From contig CM034108.1 of the NCBI GenBank assembly GCA_019914945.1, positions 11,038,280-11,102,279 on the forward strand: DNA of 64,000 bases, read 5' to 3'. This DNA is from Typha latifolia (lineage: Eukaryota > Streptophyta > Magnoliopsida > Poales > Typhaceae). Below, in pieces: positions 56,779-64,000 of the stretch. The stretch's first letter is position 1; each line of letters begins with the position of its first letter. The position numbers and the translations under genes were made by a program. The notes under the pieces were generated by a model, which made no database searches, was not told where the DNA came from, and saw only the letters and a program-made list of their open reading frames with translations.

Positions 56779-58173
56779 GTAAAATTTGATTGATTTAGTG
56801 CTATTCCTTGTGAAAATTTGGTACTAAATTGCTGTTCTTAATTTTTTTCTCTGAAATTTATTTTGATCTTTGCGCTTAGGAGGTGAGTATGAGGTGGAAA
56901 TAGTGGGGTTTTAGGAGATTTCTTTTTTGATGTTCTTGCTGCTTGTTTTGCATAGTTAACTCTATTTACTATTACTGTTTGCTTATTCTTCTTTTTTTTC
57001 TTCAGAAAATTAGTGCGTGGCTTCTTGAAATAGTTGAGGGATTGATGTGGAATTCATTGTGCATGATTTCATTACAAAGAGTTTTTTTGATGATGATACT
57101 AAGACAAAAGAAATAGTCCATATATTCTTTCTTCTGGAGCAGTTTTTTCCCCCTTTTACTAAGTCTATCTAGGAAATGTTCATAGAGAAAAAAATAACTT
57201 GGGTTGCAAGATGTGTGTTTGTTATTAGAACTGGGAGTGCTTTTCTCTTCAGAATTTTTGTAAATGGTTTACTTGTGCAAAAAGAAAAAGGAAGAAAAAG
57301 AAAAAAAAAGATTGACTTTATAATCGAAATGGAAATGGAATTGACTTTATAATCGAAATATCCCCATTAACATATCCACTTTGTGTCTATTTTGTTGGCA
57401 GAAAAATGATGAATCACACCTAGAGAAACCTTTTTTGAGAGGGATATGCTTCTCTTTATTCTTTGTAACCAAGCATGTGGTAGCCATAGTGAAGTAATCT
57501 TTAATTTACGATAGGAAGTGCTGAACGAAGCTTTAAGAATATTTTACTCGAAAAGTCCACGAAATCTTGAAGTGAAGCATTTAGTGATATTAATTGGTGG
57601 GTCTTTAAATATCAAGTCATTTCTGTTGAAGCAAATGAGTATAAGTCTAACTTATGATGTCTTAAGACTTATTTTCAGCTGTTGGTACCTTCTTTCAGGT
57701 GATGTATTCCGTAACTATATATCATTAAGGGTTAATAATTTACTCAACTCTGCTTTCAGTGCATGAAATCTAGTCTACTACTTTTTTTTTAATCATTAAA
57801 GAATTAGTCATATAAGGTTTCAGATGGAGCTATTATTTCAGCATGAAATATATCCTCTTGGTTTATTAGGATGTACCAGGTTGCATACTTATACATGGAC
57901 TTATCCGTCATGATCTTCTGTAAGGCTCAGTCATTTTCTTAAGTATATGAAGCACACATTGTGATGCATAAGTATATGTATACTAATTCAGTTTTAAGCA
58001 TGGTCTTAAACCTTGAAGTCAGTGAGTTTTTATTCCTTCTCTCAGCAATTATTCCAGGAAATTATGGTGTATTCTTCATGCAGCAATGGGCCTATCTATT
58101 GACAGTCTGCTACTAGTTTATTATCTTGTCTGACATCCTGTTTTTCTCGGACATACAGAAACTACACAACTTG

Positions 58174-58256
58174 ATGAATAACTGATGATCATTCATTACC
58201 ATGAACTTGCACCAGTTCTTCAACTATGGATTGACTGGTCCTCAGGTGTCCTGTGA
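58174..58256 (+). promoter_or_regulatory. Two upstream ORFs before the GRAS start codon
   Basis: In the leader, ATG-AAT-AAC-TGA lies at 58174-58185. Its TGA overlaps a second ATG (58185, within TGATG), which opens a 23-codon frame ending at 58256. That frame overlaps the GRAS start (58201) in another frame. Ribosomes using it would bypass the main start, so it may restrain translation. Confidence 0.6.
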
Positions 58257-59829
58257 ATTTCTTTCTGCATGCTCTGAATGGTCAGTGAGCTCAGATAAGT
58301 TTGTAGGCAACTCCCCTGATCACTCCCTCCATTCCAGACATCTTCAGTGGGATAATTCATCTCCTCTTAGCAACAGTTTGGAACTGCACGGTTCCAGAGA
58401 AACCATCTCAGTGGCCTGTCATCCCCGATACTCTCCTCTGGATACCAACAGCTCTCTTCCGGAAAGTATCATGAGGGTGAAGCATACTCTAGAAGAGATT
58501 GAGACTGTTCTAATGGCCCCTGACACTGGTGACGAGACACCTAGAAGTAATACTGACTTGAACAAAGCCAGCGATGGTCGGCTTACAAAGCGGGCTTTGA
58601 GCTTCGAGACACGCCAGGAGTCACCCACTTCCAGCAAATTTCCGACGACATGCGCTGGAGTTCATCCTGAGAAACGCCGAAGAGGGATGAGGGAGGATCC
58701 ACAGAACAATGTGAGGCAGCTGCTAATAAAGTGTGCAGAGGCTTTGTCCGAGGACAATATAAATGAGTTTGAAATGCTCGTGGAGGAAGCTCGCAGTGCC
58801 GTTTCCATCAGCGGAGATCCCGTCCAGCGTGTCGGCACTTATTTGATAGAAGGATTAGTAGCGAGGCATAGGTCATCTGGTGCCAGAATTTGCCGCGCGC
58901 TTGGGTGCCAGGAGCCTGGGAGCAACGAGCTCCTGTCATACAGGAGAATCTTATATGATATCTGCCCATACTTCAAGTTTGGTTACATGGCAGCCAATGG
59001 AGCGATTGCTGAAGCTTTGAGAAATGAGGACAGGATCCACATTATAGATTTCCAGATATCTCAAGGGACCCAATGGATCACCCTGATACAAGCATTAGCT
59101 GCAAGGCCTAAAGGTCCGCCGCATGTCCGGATCACAGGGATTGATGATCGGACGGCGGAATATGATACTCGTGGAGAAGGCTTGCAATTTGTGGGGAGAA
59201 TGCTGTCTGATATGTCTGAGAAATTCAACATACCTCTCGAGTTCAACGGCCTGCCGGTGAACGGGCCTCAGGTCACACGAGAAATGCTCGATATTAGGCC
59301 CGGGGAAGCAGTCGCGGTGAACTTTGCTCTCCAGCTGCACCACACGCCGGATGAGAGTGTGGACGTGGACAACCCCCGGGATGGATTGCTGCGGATGGTA
59401 AAGGGGCTGTGTCCAAAAGTGACTACCTTGGTGGAGCATGAGTCCAACACAAACACAGCCCCATTCTTGCCGAGATTTATGGAGACGATGGATTACTACT
59501 CCGGGATGTTCGAATCGATCGACGTGACATTACCGAGGGAGAGCAAGGAGAGGATAAACGTGGAGATGCATTGCCTGGCGAAGGACATGGTGAACATCAT
59601 CGCCTGCGAAGGGAAGGAGAGGGTGGAGCGGCATGAGCTCCTGGGGAAGTGGAGAGCAAGGCTGAGCATGGCGGGTTTCAAGCCGTACCCGCTTAGCTCG
59701 TACGTGAATTCGGTGATAAAGAAGCTGCTTGGATATTACTCTGATAACTACACATTAGTGGAGAAGGATGGGGCAATATTACTAGGTTGGAAGAACAGGA
59801 ACCTGATCTCAGCTTCTGCATGGTACTGA
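58201..59829 (+). CDS. GRAS transcriptional regulator, PAT1 subfamily (CIGR/SCL13/SCL21-like)
   Basis: A single coding exon of 542 residues. The N-terminus has PAT1-group motifs (SIMRVKHTLEEIETVLMAP; KRRRGM) and ends in a disordered linker. The GRAS domain starts at ~165 (LLIKCAEALSEDN, LHR I). The VHIID motif is IHIIDFQISQGTQW, with the core at 279-283. LHR II, PFYRE (INVEMHCLAKDMVNIIACEG) and SAW follow, and the protein ends ISASAWY, as the family does. Close relatives are chitin-inducible gibberellin-responsive proteins (CIGR1/2) and PAT1/SCL13, involved in phytochrome and elicitor responses. The promoter has G-boxes and a W-box, and the leader has a probable intron and uORFs. Confidence 0.95.
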   Translation: MNLHQFFNYGLTGPQVSCEFLSACSEWSVSSDKFVGNSPDHSLHSRHLQWDNSSPLSNSLELHGSRETISVACHPRYSPLDTNSSLPESIMRVKHTLEEIETVLMAPDTGDETPRSNTDLNKASDGRLTKRALSFETRQESPTSSKFPTTCAGVHPEKRRRGMREDPQNNVRQLLIKCAEALSEDNINEFEMLVEEARSAVSISGDPVQRVGTYLIEGLVARHRSSGARICRALGCQEPGSNELLSYRRILYDICPYFKFGYMAANGAIAEALRNEDRIHIIDFQISQGTQWITLIQALAARPKGPPHVRITGIDDRTAEYDTRGEGLQFVGRMLSDMSEKFNIPLEFNGLPVNGPQVTREMLDIRPGEAVAVNFALQLHHTPDESVDVDNPRDGLLRMVKGLCPKVTTLVEHESNTNTAPFLPRFMETMDYYSGMFESIDVTLPRESKERINVEMHCLAKDMVNIIACEGKERVERHELLGKWRARLSMAGFKPYPLSSYVNSVIKKLLGYYSDNYTLVEKDGAILLGWKNRNLISASAWY

Positions 59830-61027
59830 CACTAGTAGGCAAAAACCCCATTAGGATGCAGGCAAAGAACAGCTTGAATATTTTTTTAATTTCTTGTATG
59901 ACCATGTATGTGAATGCTGCCGAGCTGGAATAGATATCTGAATAGGTTTTATTCACAGAGTGCTTATAGCATGGTGATGATGATTATAATAAAAATGGTT
60001 GGATTCTTAATCTCAGCTTGTGGATTGTGAGCTCTTCCATGGCTTGGTGTAGATTTTATCCCATTGTGTTTGCTAGCAAAATGTGGCCTACGAGCTTTAA
60101 CAGTTTAATGAATATGGGTGAATTTTAACTATGGCAACAAGTATTTTAAAGTAACGGACAAGTTATACCCTTGCTTGATCCTTCGTATATCTCCATCTCC
60201 AAAAACTACTTTTCAGGGGTATTTGTGACATTTTGAGCAATTGCTCTGCAGGTATCTCTTTGCTCCGCAGATATCGGCAGGCACCCCACCTGTTACGTTT
60301 CTAGAACTGCCTATCGCCAGTGTAGGTGGTGGCGACGCAGTCGACAGAAACCAGCATACCAAGTTGTCAGAGTAAAATATAGAAAAGAAAAAAAAAATCC
60401 CAAAAAGCAAATGTGCCTATCTGGTATATTATACATAAACCGTCATAGTAGAAATTTTGTCTTAACTTTGTATTATAAACATTTGATAAGAATAAAATCG
60501 TAAGACGTAGAGAGAGGAAAAAAGAAAGAAAGAAGGGGATATTATTTTATCTACTGATTAGTACTTGTGAATCTCGAGGGGCATTCGTATAGTTTGGGAA
60601 AGCTAATCCTTCGCTCTATATTAATATTTCTGAATTGATATATATATATATATATTTGATTATAGAGTAAACATAAATTATAGTTTAAATTTAAGTAAAT
60701 AAATATGATAAAAAAAGTTCAACGTCAATAGAAGAGTATCTATATCGAATAGTAGAAATCACAAGGAGGAAAACATGCACTGAGGTGAAATCACAACTAG
60801 TAATCTATTATCTTGGTTAGCCGAAGCATTGCAGCAAAGTCCTCTCGAGAAGAAGGCTACCACAAGACACCCCCAAAAAAGAAGAAAACGAAAGCAATGC
60901 TGGAAAAGGAGCGGCATCTCGAAGGGTCTGCAGAAACTTGCCAAAAATAGGACTGGTTTTACGTCCCACCAAAACCCTAAACCCTCACATCTGGCATCGG
61001 GAAGAACGTGGAACGGAACGGAAGAAC
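59830..61027. other. Intergenic between converging GRAS and bHLH genes
   Basis: Contains the 3'UTR of the GRAS gene (AATAAAA-type signal at ~59989), an (AT)n run at about 60638-60655, and the downstream region of the bHLH gene. No further gene is seen. Confidence 0.6.
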
Positions 61028-61870
61028 TCACTCACCTCCTTCGTCATCGACAGCGGCGGCGCCGAGGAGAAGCATCGGCGGCGATAGGCTGAGTGCCGCC
61101 GCTCGCCGAAGCGCCGTCACTTGCTCCACAGAGAAGACGCAGACCCCGCGCACGTAGAGCTTATCCTGGACCACCGGCGAGTTCACCAGCACCTGAAGCA
61201 GCTGCTGCCGGCTCAACCGGTTCAGACCATTGATCGCCGGCTCGGACGTTCCAATGACCGGAGCGAACCAGGCCGAGCAAACCGGCATGGTCTGGAGAGC
61301 GGTGACCTGCGCCTCCAAGAAACGGATGTACTTGCTCGCGTCCTCCAGCATTGTTGCCGTGTCCTTCTTCTTCTCCCACGGCATCAACCCCTCGAGGATC
61401 CGAGTACGATCGCTAATATTCTTCCGCCTCCGCCGCGAGATCTCGCTCGCCGGTCTGAACCGCTTCTGGGAGGGCTCTATAAGAGAGATCGGATCCCCAG
61501 CTACTGGAGGTTGATAAGGCGAGCTATCCATCGGATCCGGGGCTTGTTCGAGGGATCGGAGGGCAGGGAGGTGGTGGAATCCTGGGGATTCGATCATAAG
61601 AGGGATCTGGACTCCGTTCTCGCTCGAGAAGGGCTCAATCTTGGGGGATTTGAGCTCGAGGGTTGGATCCATGGGAGCAGGGGCGTTAAGGTTATTCACA
61701 GGGTAGCTCGAAGCGAGATAGCCCGGCGGAAGCGAAGGAAGGAGGCCGATCTGGGACGACGGAGAACCACCGCAGTCGGCAAAGTGGAACGGTAAGGGTC
61801 CGGAGAGACCTACCGGGTAGGAGAGGGAAGGAGAGACGAGGAAACGAGGCATCGGATTCTCTTTCTCCAT
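61028..61870 (-). CDS. Atypical bHLH transcription factor (bHLH117-like)
   Basis: A single open frame of 280 residues. The bHLH region is at residues 145-190: SRRRRKNISDRTRILEGLMP, then WEKKKDTATMLEDASKYIRF and LEAQVTALQ. The WEKK-D-ATMLEDA-KY-RFLEAQ wording and the following LQTMP match the Arabidopsis bHLH117/bHLH140-type group. The usual E-box contact glutamate of the basic region (RRERI in typical factors) is replaced by Lys-Asn (RRKNI), so direct E-box binding is doubtful and it may act as a heterodimer partner. The N-terminus is Pro/Ser-rich, and the C-terminus is a Leu/Val-rich domain. The base composition is GC-rich compared with its neighbours. Confidence 0.9.
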   Translation of the reverse strand: MEKENPMPRFLVSPSLSYPVGLSGPLPFHFADCGGSPSSQIGLLPSLPPGYLASSYPVNNLNAPAPMDPTLELKSPKIEPFSSENGVQIPLMIESPGFHHLPALRSLEQAPDPMDSSPYQPPVAGDPISLIEPSQKRFRPASEISRRRRKNISDRTRILEGLMPWEKKKDTATMLEDASKYIRFLEAQVTALQTMPVCSAWFAPVIGTSEPAINGLNRLSRQQLLQVLVNSPVVQDKLYVRGVCVFSVEQVTALRRAAALSLSPPMLLLGAAAVDDEGGE

Positions 61871-62725
61871 TGGAGGCCGAAGAGGAGGAGGAGGAGTAGA
61901 TCAAGAGTAAGAAGCGAGGCGGCGTATATATATATGCATCTGAAATACACAGGGGACGCGTGTATGGAATTTATTGATTGGAGTTCTCATGCGCGAACGT
62001 ACGACCTTTTATACCGTTTCGCATGCCGGGACCCACATATTGCACGGGTAAACGATCGTCTGCTTCCCAGGAGCATGAGTTTTTTTTCATATATTTAAGC
62101 TGGCAGGTTTGATTAAATGAAAAAAAATTACATCTAATCAGAGCCTTTAATGTAACCTGATTGTAGATAAACCCTGCATGTATTTATGGAGACAATCCTA
62201 TCCTGGATATCGGGTGACGGCACCGCCAGTGCGGCTACTGGTCGACCCCGTACGTGGACCTTGGCGATTCTGGAAAAATCTGGACCGTTTGATTAGAGCA
62301 CTAATTGATCGGACGGCTGAAGTTCGAGATAAAGGCTGGCACGTGCTCTTCGCTCGTGTGAGGTGTCAGGGAGCAACCGGTGAAAGTGACGTTTCTGGAG
62401 ACGTCCACAGGGTCATTCCTGAGGGCCGGGGCGATGAGCATTCTTTTTCCCTATTATTACGACAACGCCATTCACTACAATTCTTAGCCAAAAACTCAAG
62501 ACGTTGAAGCCTTTTGAAATAGAGATCGTTGTGGCATTCTAGTTATTTCGAGGAAAAGTTTGGTACTTTTTAAACGTCCGTGAGCGCCTAAAAATTGGCG
62601 GGTTTTATTGAGCCTAGGATTTGGGCTGAATCCTAGCGGACCGACCTGAACTGGCCCAGTCTCCTTATCATCTCCCACTTCTAGTCTTCTACCACCCCAA
62701 TCGAAGCTTGGAAGGCTGGAAAGCC
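61871..62725. other. Divergent promoter region between bHLH and PPR genes
   Basis: TATATATATA at 61925-61934, 55 bp upstream of the bHLH start, may serve as its TATA box. The block at 62200-62650 is GC-rich leader/promoter sequence for the plus-strand gene. Frames there on either strand (62178-62507 plus, 62496-62804 minus) have no protein features. Confidence 0.55.
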
Positions 62726-64000
62726 ATGGCGGTGCTAGGGTTCCATCTACTTCTCCACCTCGGATCCTCTCGCTCGAGCATCTCTTGCTCCTCTGTTCTT
62801 CCATCGTCGACGGTATGCGTTCTTCTTCAATTCCCTCATATGTGGATCTATATTTGGTTCAAATTTCGCTAATTCGAAGCTTCTCCAGTGCTCGCAGAAC
62901 GGAAGGAATGGTGATACCTATCGCTCGAGCCACCGATCGTTGTAAGTAATACTTTGAGTCAAATCGAATGGTTTTCTGAGTCAGACGTCGTTGTAGGTGT
63001 TAAGATTTAGTTGAATTGCCGTGATATGTGTTTTAGGATATTGAAGAAATCGAGAAGAAAAGAACACCATTTATGGAAGAAGAGGGAGTCGACCGGGTCT
63101 GGGCAGAAAGCCCTCAATCTTGTTAATATAGTAAGATATTATAAATGAATCATCTTTCGTATGTTCTGCTATGATATGCAATAAACTGTTATCTGTTGAC
63201 TAAGAAGAGTTCCAAGACATTGGCCTATCCTTCTACGATAGTTCTTGAAAGCATTTTCTACTAGGTATCAAGACTTCCAAATGAGAAAGATGTCATCTAT
63301 GGAACATTGGATAAGTGGACTGCGTGGGAGACTGAATTTCCTGTTATTGCTGCAGCAAAAGCTTTAGAAATTTTGAGAAGACGAGGTCAATGGTTACGAA
63401 TCATTCAGGTATGGTTTTATAAGTAGTTTACTAGATTTGTGTAATGTGGTTTTTTTTTGTGACAGTCATGAAATGGATTAGGGATATATAGAAAAGTAAA
63501 TCCAGTCCGTGAGTAATTTAAATACAAGTAATCACATCAATTGGCTACCAGTTCTGGTGGATGAAATGAAGCTACTTTTGGAGCCTCATCTATATACCTC
63601 TACTCTGCCACTATATAGAGTAGGCAGTCTATTAATGATAAGATTCCAATCCATATGGACTTTACTCTTATACTGTGGGTGAATTACTTTAATTATGAGC
63701 TATGAAGAGTCAAGTATTTGAGTGAAAATCCCAAGTGTTACAATATTTTCTCGTGCCGAAACTTATGTACTTCTATTTTGATCACATGAATGGGCATCAA
63801 TATCCAAGACATAGTGAAGCTCAAAAACCTTCTCAACTGAAGGGTAAACAAAGTATCAGCATACTCATCCAGAAAAGATAATTGTACTGGAGAAAATCTT
63901 TATTACTTGAGAACAGTCATATAGATAAGAAAACACCATTTTTTCCTTGCATCAAATGGATATGAGAGTTTGGGCCCACTAGAGAGAAACTGACATGCGA
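62726..64000 (+). CDS. PPR protein resembling Arabidopsis At4g18975, first exons, cut by window edge
   Basis: Four exons are visible: 62726-62812, 62889-62941, 63038-63130 and 63265-63408 (donor ATTCAG|GTATGG). No further exon is found before 64000, so the gene continues outside. Exons 3 and 4 are in phase and highly characteristic: DIEEIEKKEHHLWKKRES, GSGQKALNLV, SRLPNEKDVIYGTLDKW and EFPVIAAAKALEILRRRGQW match the At4g18975 family of organelle-targeted PPR proteins. Exon 1 looks like a transit peptide (MAVLGFHLLLHLGSSRSS). Exons 1 plus 2 end two bases into a codon, while exon 3 must start a codon, so the join is off by one base as written. Either a boundary is different or a base is missing. 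Confidence 0.85.

Noticed and set aside
61121..61795. 224-codon plus-strand frame opposite the bHLH gene
   Set aside because: Arg-rich antisense shadow of a GC-rich coding region.
1..64000. CRISPR arrays, operons, ribosome binding sites, rRNA
   Set aside because: The window is plant nuclear DNA with introns; no regularly spaced repeat array or rRNA sequence is present, and I could not support any tRNA by eye.

Overview
The window is nuclear DNA from a flowering plant. Genes have GT-AG introns, long AT-rich intergenic stretches, microsatellites and LTR/hAT transposons. The families are plant ones: PPR, GRAS, group I formin, DUF1218, DUF295 and ankyrin-PGG proteins. The histone H2A tail and C-terminus resemble monocot H2A as I remember it, so a non-grass monocot is my best guess (inference only).

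Left edge (1-764, minus): the N-terminal half of a PPR protein, cut by the window edge. From 2.4 to 26.2 kb lies a tandem array of ankyrin-repeat/PGG membrane protein genes (ACD6-like class). Copy 1 (2385-6889) is intact, with three exons and 621 codons. Copy 2 (7919-15192) is dead: stops, frameshifts, and a full-length Ty1/copia element with identical LTRs and a 5-bp target duplication inside its last exon. Copy 3 (20611-25081) is damaged. A 173-bp in-exon tandem duplication breaks the frame but also creates a phase-0 splice donor. The PGG motif has lost its two glycines, and a 17-bp deletion truncates the membrane region. A fourth copy survives only as an intron end plus 39 bp of exon 3 (26201-26239). 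Between the copies sit a hAT-like element, a decayed minus-strand copia fragment, and a non-autonomous LTR element in copy 3 intron 1.

From 27 to 46 kb are ordinary genes: a DUF295 protein lacking its F-box (minus), a 21.7 kDa class VI HSP20-type protein with an upstream heat-shock element (minus), a DUF1218 membrane protein (plus), a decayed exon-1 copy of H2A beside a hAT-like repeat, an intact H2A gene with a histone octamer promoter (plus), and a six-exon group I formin (minus).

From 46 to 64 kb: a C2H2 zinc-finger protein with a PARP-like C-terminal half (plus), a roughly 5.5-kb gene-poor stretch, a PAT1/CIGR-type GRAS regulator with a 5'UTR intron and uORFs (plus), an atypical bHLH117-like factor (minus), and the first exons of a PPR gene resembling Arabidopsis At4g18975 (plus, cut by the right edge).

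The genes do not form one pathway. The most distinctive feature is the rapid decay and remodelling of the ankyrin-PGG array. I found no CRISPR array, no rRNA and no tRNA that I could support, and no clear evidence of a new kind of biological system. All exon structures are hand-derived from splice-site sequence and codon phase, without transcript data.
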